Shown here: positions 38,860 to 48,940 of the stretch, piece after piece | Position numbering within the stretch: the first letter of the stretch is position 1 | Layout of the letters: each line of letters opens with the position of its first letter | Assembly (NCBI GenBank): GCA_965240325.2 | Contig: OZ251223.1 | Span: 1,240,001-1,304,000, forward strand | DNA length: 64,000 bases | From: Rebecca billardiae RCC1528 | Taxonomy: Eukaryota > Haptophyta | Direction: 5' to 3' | The notes under the pieces: generated by a model | Told to the model about the DNA's origin: nothing | What the model saw: the letters and a program-made list of their open reading frames with translations, nothing else | The model's database searches: none | Position numbers and translations under genes: made by a program

Positions 38860-39814
38860 ATGGTCGAGCCGGAGGGCGCACTCCTCCCTGGCAAGGCGCG
38901 AAGCGACGACCGCCCGACCTTTGCCGCGCGGCTGCTCCCAGCAAAGACCTCCGGCCAGTCCGGCCAATACGAGGTGAGCGGCGGCGCTGACCAGTATGTT
39001 TACATCGAACTCAAGAAGGGTGACCGGGCGGTCGCCGCGCCCGGCGCGATGCTCTTCATGGCACCAACGCTCGAGATGAGCCTTGACTGTTCGAGCATGC
39101 TCGGGCGCTGCTGCTCCGGCGAAGCATGCTGCCTCACCGCCTTCGAGCCCGTCGCCTCCGATGGCTCGCGCCCAGCCTATGTCGCCTTCACGCCTTATGC
39201 GCCTGCGATTGGTGCGCGCGTGCGCATGCCACAGCGCGCCCGGGGCGGGAGTGCGGTGGCGCACACGCGGCTCGCGCACGCGATCGGCCATGTCTCACTC
39301 GCCCCATGCAATTCCCTGCGCACACGCGCCGCCAGTCGTGCCACTCGAGCTCGAGCGCGTCGGGCACATGCACGTGAAGCGGGGCGCGTTCATGGCCGGC
39401 GTGAACGACGTGACGGTCGACTTCACCTGCGACTGCAACCCGGCGACGTGCTGCTGCTCGGGAATGGGGTGCGTGCGGCAGCGGCTCGAGGGCACAGGCG
39501 TTGCGTTCGTCCAGGGCACCGGCACCGTGATGACCAAGACGCTCGCCGAGGGCGAGAAGTTTGTGCTCGATACGAACACGCTCCTGGCCTGGGAGCCGAG
39601 CACCAAGCTGGGCGTGCGGCCGGCGTCGCTCAACCCGTGTGTGTGCTGCATGTGGCAGCAGGGGTGCTGCAACACGACGCTCGAGGGCCCGGGCACGATC
39701 TACATGCAGAGCAAGACGGTCGGGCAGATGCAGGCATACCTGCGTGTCCCTGCCCCGTCGCGAGAGAACGGAAATCGGTCATCGGCAGAGACGATCGACA
39801 CCGCTTTCGAGTGA
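38860..39814 (+). CDS. AIM24/DUF124 family protein (paralogue c); exons 38860-39211 and 39336-39814
   Basis: 276 residues after splicing, from the ATG at 38860. The order of blocks follows paralogue b: GQYEVSGGADQYVYIELKKG, GAMLFMAPTLEMSLD, RCCSGEACCLTAFEP, VVPLELERVGH, FTCDCNPATCCCSGMGCVRQ, TKTLAEGEKFVLDTNTLLAW and GCCNTTLEGPGTIYMQS. Intron 39212-39335 (124 bp, GTGCGC...GCCAG) interrupts the same codon as in paralogue b (phase 1, before the second Val of VVPLEL), so the intron is older than the duplication. An N-terminal extension of about 35 residues has no targeting motif. The function of the family is not established. Confidence 0.85.
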
Positions 39815-39926
39815 GCGCCTGGCCCCGCGTCGCGTCAACGGTCGCCGCTGAGCGCCGCTGCCATCAGTGACGATTCCAGTCTTTAACTACTCGGCACTCT
39901 GGCAGCACTTGAGGCTGCTCGCTCTT

Positions 39927-39947
39927 TAGAGAGAGAGAGAGAGAGAC

Positions 39948-40006
<59 letters not shown>
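39927..40006. repeat. (GA)n microsatellite
   Basis: Purine dinucleotide repeat interrupted once by CGAGT at about 39947-39951. It lies just downstream of AIM24 paralogue c. Confidence 0.97.
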
Positions 40007-40009
<3 letters not shown>

Positions 40010-40068
40010 TACTTTCTCTTTGGCTTATTAAAACAGCATAATTTGTAATAATAAATTATTTATTATAT

Positions 40069-41116
40069 GGCCCGCGGTGCAGGGTGGAGCCCGCAGCGTG
40101 GAGCCCGCTCCGCGGGCACTAATCTCGCCTGCCTGAGCTGTGTGCGTCTCTTATTCTTAGTAAACTGTAACCATCGGCACGTTTCAAAAATTGATCACTT
40201 GATCGAGTTTCGAATTTTGAGACCTCCGCCTTAACACATGCATTCGGGCACGAAAAGGACGCGCCCGGGTTCAGTATTCCGAACATGCGCGCCGGAGTGA
40301 CGCCGGTCCGTCCAAAAAAACTCGCGTCCAAACGTTATTTAGGACGTGTAACGTAACGAACCGTTACGACGAGCGATTTTTGGCCGGCCAATGAGATATT
40401 CAAGGAGCGACGACGACGTTTGATGATGATCAAAGGTTGATCGCGCATAAGAGTTCCAGCAGGCTCCCAGCCGCGTTTCGCGCGCGCCGGCGCACCGATT
40501 GGTCCGGGTTATTTTGGTTTGATGACCAATTGACCATTGGTCATAAAACCACCAAATATGCTGTACGACTCCAAATTCTGAGCAAGCCGTTCGGCGAAGA
40601 GCGTGCGCCGGTGCGCGCCACGACTCGGCCCTGCGACGAGCGAGTTCGGCGAAGCAGTCAGTGGCAAGTGGCGCAAGTAGGCGAGTGCGCGCGGCTGCGG
40701 CGGGTCCCGACGACGGTTGTAGTCGGCGTCGCTTTCGTGAGTGCCCCGCGCTCACCCCGCGCGCCCCGCCCTGCCGATCCCTCTTCGGCCCAGTCAGTGC
40801 GGTAGTTTCTAGCCGAGCACGACCGGACTGGCGGACACGAATCGATGTCGACGCCCGCGCGCGGATGGAGAGCAGTCGGCGACGGTACGAGGAGGAGACC
40901 GCGGGGCATCCTAAGTAATGGCCTAACTAAAGCCGCCACTTTACTAAAGGCGGGGGTGTCCGACTCATAAATTCGAAACTCGGTCTCCTCCGCCAGCAGC
41001 CGCCCTGAAATTCGTCCCCCGTCCCTTTTTTCTTGCTGATCAAAGATCTTTTTGAAACGTGGTTAGGGCCCGCACTGCGGGCTCCACGCTGCGCGCTCCG
41101 CCCTGCACCGCGGGCC
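40069..41116. mobile_element. inverted-repeat element (family copy B)
   Basis: The left end, from 40069 (GGCCCGCGGTGCAGGGTGGA, then GCGTGGAGCCCGCTCCGCGG), is the inverse of the right end at about 41060-41116 (TAGGGCCCGCACTGCGGG, then CTCCACGCTGCGCGCTCCGC and CCTGCACCGCGGGCC). The subterminal parts (TCGAATTTTGAGACCTCC with CACGAAAAGGACGCGCCCGG on the left; AAACTCGGTCTCCTCC with GATCTTTTTGAAACGTGG on the right) match copy A at 16334-17099. The interior has no supported gene; frames at 40339-40920 lack motifs. Confidence 0.8.
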
Positions 41117-41137
41117 ATCATGATCAATCATTATTCA

Positions 41138-42236
41138 TCATCCGCTGAGCATGCGTGTCCAGTCGTAGGGCTCCCAGCGCTTGGAGAAGGCGAGCACGCG
41201 CTCTTTCTGCTCGGCGAAGGAGAGCTTCGGCCGCGAGCGCATGGGTATGCCGGCGTCGTCGCTCTCCAGCAGCCCTTCCAGCACCTGCCGGCCAAAGTCG
41301 AGTGGGAACGCATCCTGCCGCGGCCGCGCAGAGGGCGCGCGTGGGTGTGGGCGGTCGAGCGCGCATGAGCCGCGGCGGCGCGCACGCGCACGGCGGCGGC
41401 GCGCTTGGCGTATCGAGCGCGGGCGCACCTCGTCCTCCACGTGATGCGCGAAGCCGCGGTCCAGCCCGAACTGCACGTGGAAGTAGGCAAAGTTGGGCGG
41501 CACGCTGCGCCGGATGCCCTTGCCGCTCGTGTCGATGAGCGGCTTGTGCTGCGCCCACTCGCCGCCCGCCTCCAGAATCGCCTTCCGGAAGAATGCCGGC
41601 GCCGCGTCGGCGTCGGCGTCGGGCAGCGGGATCGCCTCGATGCTCAGGTGGCGGCGCTGCTTCGGCAGCCCCACCGCGAGCTCGAGGAAGCACGCGCGCT
41701 TCCCCTCCGCCGCGTACATCTGTATCAGACACTTCTGGAAGTTTCGCAGCTCGTCGCACACCTCGTCGGACGCCATCGTCGTCGCAAGCTCGTGCCCAAG
41801 AGGCTCGAGCACGCAGTGGCCCGGGGCGACGCCCGCGACCTCGGGGAGGCGGAGGTAGGTGTGGTTGCCGATCGCGACGATGAGCGGCTTGAGCCGCGCC
41901 ACGCGCTGCTCGGCGCGCTCCGCCAGGATCGAGAGCTGAGGGCCGGCGCCGCTGCCCGCGCCCTCGCCCAGCGCCGCACCGGCCGCGCCGCGCCGCATCC
42001 CGCGCCGCGCTTCGAGCATGCCCGCGCCGTCGTCGTGGTCATACTCGTCGTCGGCGGAGAGGCCCTTGAAGCGCTTGCTCGTCGTGATGGCGCTCGCGAG
42101 CTGCTCGTCCACGCCGCTGCGCGACGTGCGCTTCTCCGCGCCGTACAGCGCGCCGAGGTCGTGCTCGTCGTCGTCCGCAAAATAGCGCTGCCTCTCGCCT
42201 CCCTCATACAGCTGAGTGCGCCCGCCGCTGCGCCGC

Positions 42237-42285
<49 letters not shown>

Positions 42286-44845
42286 GTCCGGCGGTGCTGC
42301 CGCCGCCGCCGCGCGCGGCGCCGCCGTACGGGTCATCGTCGCCGTGCGCGCGCCGCCCGCCGCCGCCGCCCTTGCCGCCCTTGCCGCCAGACTTGCGCCC
42401 TTGCTTCCGCGAGCGGCCGCCGCCGCCGCCGTCGTCGTCGTCGTTGCGCTTGAGCTCTCGCGTCGTCAGCACGAGCTGGCCGTCTGCGTCGAACTCGGGG
42501 ACGGTCTCGGTGCGCTGGGCGCGGCCGGCGGGTGCGCGCCCGCCGCCGCCGCCGCGCGAGCTGCCGCCGCCCCCTTCGATCTTCTCCTTGATCATCCGCA
42601 CCGCCGTGGCAACAGCGGCCGCCGAGCCGGTGACTACCACTTCACGCTCTGAGCCCGCGGCGCCGGCGGCGCTGCTCCCGCCGGCGGCGCCGGCGGCGGA
42701 GGGCTTGGCGCCGACGGTGATGTTCGCACGGGACGCGGCGCGCAGGGCGCTGATCGTCGCGCCTGCCTTGCCGATGAGCAGCCCCACCGCGTCCTCCGGG
42801 ATCGCGAGCTCGGCCGAGCTCTCGGCCGCCGCCTCCGCGCGGCCCGCCGCCGCGCCCGCGCCCGCACCTGCGGTGCCGCCACTGCCCGCCCCTTCTCCTG
42901 CGTCGAGCGCGGCGCGCGCGGCCTCGAGCTCGGCGGTCAGGCGCGCGTGCGTGTCCGCGTCCCCGGCCAGCTTCGCGCGCATCGCGCGCGAGGCGAGCTT
43001 GTTGATGTCCACCTCTGTGCGAGCCGGCGGCGCGGCCGGCGCCGGCGCAGCGGCCGGCACCGGCGCGGCGGCCGGTGCGGCCGCGCCGCTCGACCCCGCG
43101 GCGGTGTCCGGCGCCCGTGCGGCGCAGGGCTCGGCGGAGGCGGCCTCCAGCCCGTCCGCGCGCCCTGCGGGCGCGGCGCGCGCTCGGCTGCCGTCCGCGC
43201 TCCCGCCGGCCACGTCCGCACGGCGCGGCGACGCAGGCCGCGCCGGGCGCGACGGCGGCGCGTCCCGCTCGGCGGCGCCGCGCCGCGCATCCGCGTGTGG
43301 CCCAGCGTGCCGCCCGCGGCCCTCGCGCCCGTCTGGCCTGTACTCGCGGCCGTCCGCGCGGCGTGGGGCCTCGGCGGCGGCGTCGGCACGCCCGGCGCCC
43401 GGCGTCGCGCGCGCAGGCGCGGGCCGCCCGCGCCGCTCCTCCGTCCCACGCCGCTCGTGCGCCGGCTGCGGCGCGCGCGCGCCTGTCGCCGGCTCCGATT
43501 TTCCCTCGAGGCAGCGCAAAAGAAAATCGCCATCGTTGGCGAACTGGTTGGGGTTGGCTGCGCGCGCGGCGTGCTCGGCCGCGCCGCGCCCGCCGTCAGC
43601 GCCGCGCCCGGCGCCGCGGCCCCGCCCGCCCTCCTCGCGAGGGTCGAGCATGCCGCCACGGCCGATCCCGCGCGGGCCGCCGTTGTCGCCGGAGAGCGCG
43701 CGCGCCGCGCGCTCGCGCTCGCGCGACGCCTGCTTGTGCGCGTAGGCAGACGCGGCGGCGCGCCGCTGGCTGTGGCCGCCCGCCGCGAGCGCGCGCATCT
43801 CGTCCGCCACCTGCGCCGAGCCGAACCGATCCTCCGCGACCTCCTCGAACGAGCGGCCGGACTGCTGCGCCTCCTCCACCGCTCGCTGGAGGCGCTTCAG
43901 CCGCCAGCTGAGCCCGCCGTCGCCAAAAGCGCTGCCGCCGCTGTTGGCCGCGGGCCGAGCGACGGCCGGCGGCGGGTTCGCGGCGGACGCGCCGGCACCG
44001 GCGTGCTCGGCCGCGGCGGGCGCGTGCGCCGCGGCGCCCGCCTTCGTCCACTCGTTCACCGCGACGCCGGCGCGCGCGTACGGGTTCAGCTCGCGAGCCA
44101 GGGCGGCGCCCGTGACAGCGCCATCGGTGGGCGGCGCGCGCGCTCGCTGCGCCGCGGCCACGGCCGCCGGCTCGGCGGCAGGCGCGCCATGGCGCGGCGG
44201 CGGCGGACGCGTCATCCAGCTCAGCCCGGCATCGGCGCGCGCGCTTGCACCCGCGTCCACGCGGGCCGAGCGCGAGGCCGCCGTTGGCCCCTCGCCCCCG
44301 CCGCCCACCCCGGGCCCAGCCTCCGCATCCGGCGCGCGACGGCGCGCGCCTTCGCCGCCGCCGTCGTCAGACTCGCTCGAGCTCGACGAGGCGCTGGCGT
44401 GCGCGTGCGACTTGGAGCGCTTCTTGCTGCCCTCGCGCTTCGAGTCCTTGCGCGAGCGGTGGTGCTTCTCGCGCTTCCCCTCGCGCTTGCCCTCCTTGTG
44501 ACGCTTGCGCTCCTTCTCCTTGCCGCCAGCCACGCGCGCCTCCACCGACGGCGCGAGGAAGGTGAGCTGCGGGCGTGGGCGCGGGCGCGGCCGGGGGAGG
44601 CGTGCGCGTATGAGGCCACGCGCACGAATCAATCCCTTCGCGCCGGCGCAAAGGGTGCCCGCCCATGGAGGCGAGCGCGCACGCGGCGCGCGCACCTCGC
44701 CGCTCGCCACCTTCCGCCTGTGCTCCTCGCGCTGCTCCTCGCGGCTGCGCTCTGCGGCGACCTCGCGCGCCTGCGCGGCCTCTTTGCTCTCAGCGCGCTG
44801 CTTGGCGAGCTCCTCCTTGGAGACGAACTTGATTCCGCTGAGCAT
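41138..44845 (-). CDS. CWF19L2: CWF19-like (CwfJ) splicing-associated protein with an internal KH domain; exons 44845-44696, 44566-41429, 41314-41138
   Basis: 1154 residues after splicing, from MLSGIKFVSKEELAKQRAES. In order: a charged helix, a Lys/Arg/Ser-rich basic stretch (EKERKRHKEGKREGKREK), DGGLSWRLKRLQRAVEEAQQ with FEEVAEDRFGS, the CWF19L2-type segment DINKLASRAMRAKLAGDADT, and a KH domain (AIPEDAVGLLIGKAGATIS, about residues 632-705). Then come a Gly-rich stretch, FADDDEHDLGALYGAEKRTS, and the CwfJ C-terminal domains (about 940-1154) with GNHTYLRLPE, GHCVLEP, FFRKAILEAGGEWAQHK and VPPNFAYFHV. Introns 44567-44695 (129 bp) and 41315-41428 (114 bp) are GT-AG, phase 0, multiples of three without stops. 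CWF19L2 proteins associate with spliceosomes and may help lariat turnover; a KH domain is not usual. Confidence 0.85.
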
Positions 44846-45029
44846 GCGGGCCCCTCGACAGGCGCGGGCGGCGGTGCGCGTGGGCGGCTGGGCGGCGTGC
44901 TTGCGCACGCCCTCCTTGACGTGTGGGCTGTCGGCGACACGATGGCGGCCTGAGTGCCGACCGATGTTGACGTCAGTGTTGTGCGCTTGTCTCGGTGCAC
45001 GCATCGCCGCAGGTCGTGGCATCGCTCGC
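44846..45029. promoter_or_regulatory. divergent promoter region, CWF19-like gene / hydrolase copy 1
   Basis: 184 bp between two head-to-head ATGs (44845 and 45030). Its right half, from TGAGTGCCGACCGATGTTGA at 44951 to the hydrolase start, recurs upstream of hydrolase copies 2, 3 and 4. This points to a conserved 5' region carried along with each hydrolase copy. Confidence 0.55.
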
Positions 45030-45917
45030 ATGGCGGCTGACGGTGCCGTCATCCCGGGCGCGCTGCCACCTGGGCGCCTCGAGCGCGACGCGGAGTGGGG
45101 CGCAGTGCTGCGAGAGGCGTGGGCTGCGGACGCTCAGATTGGCGCGTTGCCGCAGCGTGGCGCCGAGCTCGCGTCCGAGCCGCTCGAGTACGAGCACGAC
45201 GGCGTGCGCTTGCACGGGTGGCTGACGTACGACTCGACCGCCTCGAGCCCCCGCCCTGGCGTGCTCGTCCTGCACACCGCCGCCGGACCGCGCGACCTGT
45301 ACTTGCTGTGGCGCGCGGCCGCGCTCGCCAGCCAAGGGTACGTGGCGCTGGTCGCCGACCTCTACGGCGACAGGGACGGGCAAGGCTGGGAGGCCGAGTT
45401 CGCGCGCCCGCGGATGGAGGCGCTGAAGGCCGACCGGAGGCTGCTGCAGGCGCGCACGCGCGCCGGGCTCACCGCCCTCCGCGCGCACGCGCGCGCGGAC
45501 GGCGCCCGGTGCGCCGCGCTCGGCTACTGCCTCGGGGGGCGCGCCGCGCTCGACCTGGCGCGCGCGGGCGACGCGGAGCTGCGCGCCGCCGTGTCGTTCC
45601 ACGGCATACTGGACGCGCTCCCGCCGGAGGCGCTCGGCGAGCGCGTGCACGCGCGCGTCCTCGTCTGCGACGGCGCGCTCGACCCGTTCAACTCGCACGA
45701 GGCGCGCTCGGCGTGCTGCGCGCAGCTGGGCGCGCTCGGCGCCGAGTGGGAGATGCAGGCGTTCGGGCGCGCGCGCCACGGCTTCACGTGCCCCGCGCAG
45801 CGGCTGAACGCCGCCGAGGCGTTCGACTACGAGCCGATGGCGGCGAAGCGCTCGTGGGCCTCCGCACTGGCGTTCCTCGCCGATTCGCTTGATGGCACAT
45901 CTTATTGCGCTTCTTGA
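45030..45917 (+). CDS. dienelactone hydrolase family protein (copy 1)
   Basis: 295 residues from the ATG at 45030 (MAADGAVIPGALPPGRLERD). It has an alpha/beta-hydrolase fold of the dienelactone hydrolase type: GVLVLHTAAGPRD, YVALVADLYGDRDGQG, the nucleophile elbow LGYCLGG with Cys167, VLVCDGALDPF with Asp218, and RARHGFT with His250, forming the Cys-Asp-His triad. Such enzymes open cyclic lactones and thioester-like substrates; the substrate here is unknown. No targeting signal is seen. It shares a 184-bp divergent 5' region with the CWF19-like gene, and this is probably the ancestral location, since the other copies are paired with Sel1-MYND genes. It ends FLADSLDGTSYCAS. Confidence 0.9.
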   Translation: MAADGAVIPGALPPGRLERDAEWGAVLREAWAADAQIGALPQRGAELASEPLEYEHDGVRLHGWLTYDSTASSPRPGVLVLHTAAGPRDLYLLWRAAALASQGYVALVADLYGDRDGQGWEAEFARPRMEALKADRRLLQARTRAGLTALRAHARADGARCAALGYCLGGRAALDLARAGDAELRAAVSFHGILDALPPEALGERVHARVLVCDGALDPFNSHEARSACCAQLGALGAEWEMQAFGRARHGFTCPAQRLNAAEAFDYEPMAAKRSWASALAFLADSLDGTSYCAS

Positions 45918-46195
45918 GGCTGCCCAACAGACAGCTGTACACGGTACTCTGCGTCGTAGCTAGCAGCGGTCTCAGCAGATCGACTGTGAATATACGTCGT
46001 GTGATCGATCCGGGGGGCGGGGGTGCCGCGGGGTTAATACTACCGCCGCCTACATCGGTCAGTAACTATGGCGCGTAGCGCCAAGTTTGAACATCAGCAG
46101 CAGCATGCTGAGGATCATCGTCAGCAGCCGACGTCCGGTCGCGGCGGTAGCAGAATCGATTCCAGCAAACTCAGCCTGCTGATTGATGGACAGCC

Positions 46196-47557
46196 TCACT
46201 GATCGCTCTCAGTCTGAGTCATCGCCGCCGCGGCGCGCCATGCCGTGCAGTGCGGCTTGTGCAATGTCCACGCGCTCCGCAGGTGCTCGCGGCAGCAGAA
46301 GACCGCCACAAGGCACCGCTCGCACTTCTTCACGCCACGGCCCGACTTGGCGCACACCATGCAGCATGCAGCGGCCACCTCCCGATCTCCGGCATAGTCG
46401 CCGAGCACCTTGCTCGGATCCACCACGGAGCCGTCAAGCTCGTGCCCGCGGCGCAGCAGCCGCACTCCCTCCGCCACGTCGCGCTGCACGGCCCCGCCTG
46501 CAAGCAGCAGGCGCGCCAATGCCAGGTGGGCACGTGGCTGGTCGCCGTCGATAGCCAGCCGGTACCAGCGCATCGCCTCAGCCATATCCTGCGGCACACC
46601 CTCACCTAGATGGTGGCACATGCCCAGGAATTGCTGCGCATCTGCATCGCCCTGCTCGGCCGCCAGCCGGTACAAGCGCACCGCCTCGGCCGTATCCTGC
46701 TGCACGCCCTCGCCTTTTTCATAGAACACGCCCAGGCTTAACTGCGCATCTGCATTGCCCTGCTCGGCCGCCAGCCGGAAGCAGCGCGCAGCCTCGGCCA
46801 CATGCTGCTGCACGCCCTCGCCTCGCTTGTAGCACACGCCCAGGCTGTACTGCGCAACTGCATTGCCCTGCTCGGCCGCCAGCCGGAACCAGCGCACTGC
46901 CTCGGCCGAGTCCTGTGGCATGCCCTGGCCATGTTTGTAGCACACGCCCAGGTCGCTCTGCGCAACTGCATTGCCCTGCTCGGCCGCCAGCCGGAACCAG
47001 CGCACTGCCTCGGCCATATCCTGCTGTACGCCCTTGCCGTGTTTGTAGCACAGACCCAGGTTGCTCTGCGCAGCTGCAGAGCCCTGCTCGGCAGCCAGCC
47101 GGAACAAGCGCACTGCCTCGGCGATATCCTGCGGCACGCCCTTGCCTTGTTTGTAGCACACGCCCAGGTTGCTCTGCGCAGTTGCGTAGCCCTGCTCGGC
47201 CGCCAGCCGGAACCAGCGCACCGCCTCGGCCGAGTCCTGTGGCATGCCCTGGCCATGTTTGTAGCACACGCCCAGGTCGCTCTGCGCATCTGCATCGCCC
47301 TGATCGGCCGCCAGCCGGAACCAGCGCACTGCCTCGGCCATATCCTGCTGTACGCCCTTGCCGTGTTTGTAGCACACGCCCAGGTTGCTCTGCGCAGCTG
47401 CGTAGCCCTGCTCGGCCGCCAGCCGGTACCAGCGCACCGCCTCGGCCATATCCTGCTGCACGCCTTCGCCTCGTGCGTAGCACCAGCCCAGGTTGTACTG
47501 CGCAGCTGCATGGCCCAGCTCAGCCGCCAGGCGGTACAAGCGCGCCGCCTCGGCCAT
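46196..47557 (-). CDS. Sel1-repeat protein with C-terminal MYND zinc finger (copy 3)
   Basis: 453 residues from the ATG at 47557 (MAEAARLYRLAAELGHAAA). It has ten 36-residue Sel1 repeats, many of a KHGKGVQQDMAEAVRW subtype, a degenerate last repeat (YRLAIDGDQPRAHLALARL), then the MYND finger (CCMVCAKSG, KKCERCL, FCCREHLRSAWTLHKPHC) and an end at MTQTESDQ. In the sister copies translation can begin 35-40 codons earlier at MSFRPAPRLKDVKGG. Here the leader DNA is still present, but 2 bp are missing just before MAEAA (GCGTGCACTCATG versus GCGCGCACACTCATG), so the leader is out of frame and the start must be MAEAA. Head to head with hydrolase copy 2. Confidence 0.88.
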   Translation of the reverse strand: MAEAARLYRLAAELGHAAAQYNLGWCYARGEGVQQDMAEAVRWYRLAAEQGYAAAQSNLGVCYKHGKGVQQDMAEAVRWFRLAADQGDADAQSDLGVCYKHGQGMPQDSAEAVRWFRLAAEQGYATAQSNLGVCYKQGKGVPQDIAEAVRLFRLAAEQGSAAAQSNLGLCYKHGKGVQQDMAEAVRWFRLAAEQGNAVAQSDLGVCYKHGQGMPQDSAEAVRWFRLAAEQGNAVAQYSLGVCYKRGEGVQQHVAEAARCFRLAAEQGNADAQLSLGVFYEKGEGVQQDTAEAVRLYRLAAEQGDADAQQFLGMCHHLGEGVPQDMAEAMRWYRLAIDGDQPRAHLALARLLLAGGAVQRDVAEGVRLLRRGHELDGSVVDPSKVLGDYAGDREVAAACCMVCAKSGRGVKKCERCLVAVFCCREHLRSAWTLHKPHCTAWRAAAAMTQTESDQ

Positions 47558-47806
47558 GAGTGCACGCAGGCACCGTGCAGCTCGCCAGTGCCAATAATGC
47601 GCGCGCGGGCACACCTCCCTTCACGTCCTTCAGCCGCGGAGCGGGCCGAAAACTCATCGCGCGCCGTACGTACTTGTACGCCGAAACCTGGTCCGGACTT
47701 CGGCACGATGGATCGGACTTCGTTCAGTGCCGACCGATGTTGACGTCCAGCAGTGTTGTGCGCTTGTCTCGGTGCACGCATCGCCGCAGGTCGTGGCATC
47801 GCTCGC
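47558..47806. promoter_or_regulatory. divergent 5' region, Sel1 copy 3 / hydrolase copy 2
   Basis: 249 bp between the Sel1 start (47557) and the position of the lost hydrolase start (47807). It contains the frameshifted MSFRPAP leader on the minus strand and the conserved GTTGTGCGCTTGTCTCGGTG block on the plus strand. Confidence 0.5.
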
Positions 47807-48674
47807 GTGGCAGCTGATGGTGCCGTCGTCATCCCGGGCGCGCTGCCAGCTGGGCGCCTCGAGCGCGAAGCGGAGTGGGGCGCAGTGCTGCGAGAGGCGT
47901 GGGCTGCGGACGCTCAGATTGGCGCGTTGCCGCAGCGTGGCGCCGAGCTCGCACGACGGCGTGCGCTTGCACGGGTGGCTGACGTACGACTCGACCGCCA
48001 CGAGCTCCCGCCCTGGCGTGCTCGTCCTGCACACCGCCGCCGGACCGCGCGATCTCTACTTGCTGTGGCGCGCGGCCGCGCTCGCCAGCCAAGGGTACGT
48101 GGCCCTGGTCGCCGACCTCTACGGCGACAGGGACGGGCAAGGCTGGGAGGTCGAGTTCGCGCGCCCGCGGATGGAGGCGCTGAAGGCCGACCGGAGGCTG
48201 CTGCAGGCGCGCACGCGCGCCGGGCTCACCGCCCTCCGCGCGCACGCGCGCGCGGACGGCGCCCGGTGCGCCGCGCTCGGCTACTGCCTCGGGGGGCGCG
48301 CCGCGCTCGACCTGGCGCGCGCGGGCGACGCGGAGCTGCGCGCCGCCGTGTCGTTCCACGGCATACTGGACGCGCTCCCGCCGGAGGCGCTCGGCGAGCG
48401 CGTGCACGCGCGCGTCCTCGTCTGCGACGGCGCGCTCGACCCGTTCAACTCGCACGAGGCGCGCTCGGCGTGCTGCGCGCAGCTGGGCGCGCTCGGCGCC
48501 GAGTGGGAGATGCAGGCGTTCGGGCGCGCGCGCCACGGCTTCACGTGCCCCGCGCAGCGGCTGAACGCCGCCGAGGCGTTCGACTACGAGCCGATGGCGG
48601 CGAAGCGCTCGTGGGCCTCCGCACTGGCGTTCCTCGCCGATTCGCTTGATGGCACATCTTATTGCGCTTCTTGA
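47807..48674 (+). pseudogene. dienelactone hydrolase copy 2, start codon lost and frameshifted
   Basis: The aligned start is GTG instead of ATG (47807). About 145 bp downstream, 23 bp are missing compared with copies 1 and 3: after GCCGAGCTCGC the sequence jumps to ACGACGGCGTGCG, removing SEPLEYE and shifting frame. From HDGVRLHGWLTYDS onward (about 47955) the sequence is intact and almost identical to copy 1, including LGYCLGG, DGALDPF, RARHGFT and the same C-terminus. An alternative ATG at 47817 opens a 285-residue frame that joins the intact part but replaces the first ~45 residues with unrelated sequence (MVPSSSRARCQLGASS). It is either a young pseudogene or a protein with a new N-terminus. 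Confidence 0.85.
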
Positions 48675-48940
48675 GGCTGCCCTGCAACAGACAGCAGTAC
48701 ACGGTACTCTGTAGCTAGCAGCGGTCTCAGCAGATCGACTGTGAATACGTCGTGTGATCGATCCGGGGCGGGCGGGTTACCGCCTGCATCGGTCGTAACT
48801 ATGGCGCGTAGCGAAGTTCATCAGCAGCAGCATGCTGAGCATCATCAGCACCGTCGAAGCAGCCGACGTCCGGTCCGGCGGTAGCAGAATGAGTGCAGAA
48901 TCGATTCCAGCAAACTCAGCCTGCTGATTGATGGACAGCC
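48675..48940. other. convergent 3' spacer of the second array unit
   Basis: 266 bp between the ends of hydrolase copy 2 and Sel1 copy 4. It repeats the spacers at 45918-46195 and 51143-51391 with small indels (shared GTGTGATCGATCCGGG and ATGGCGCGTAGCG blocks). Confidence 0.7.
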
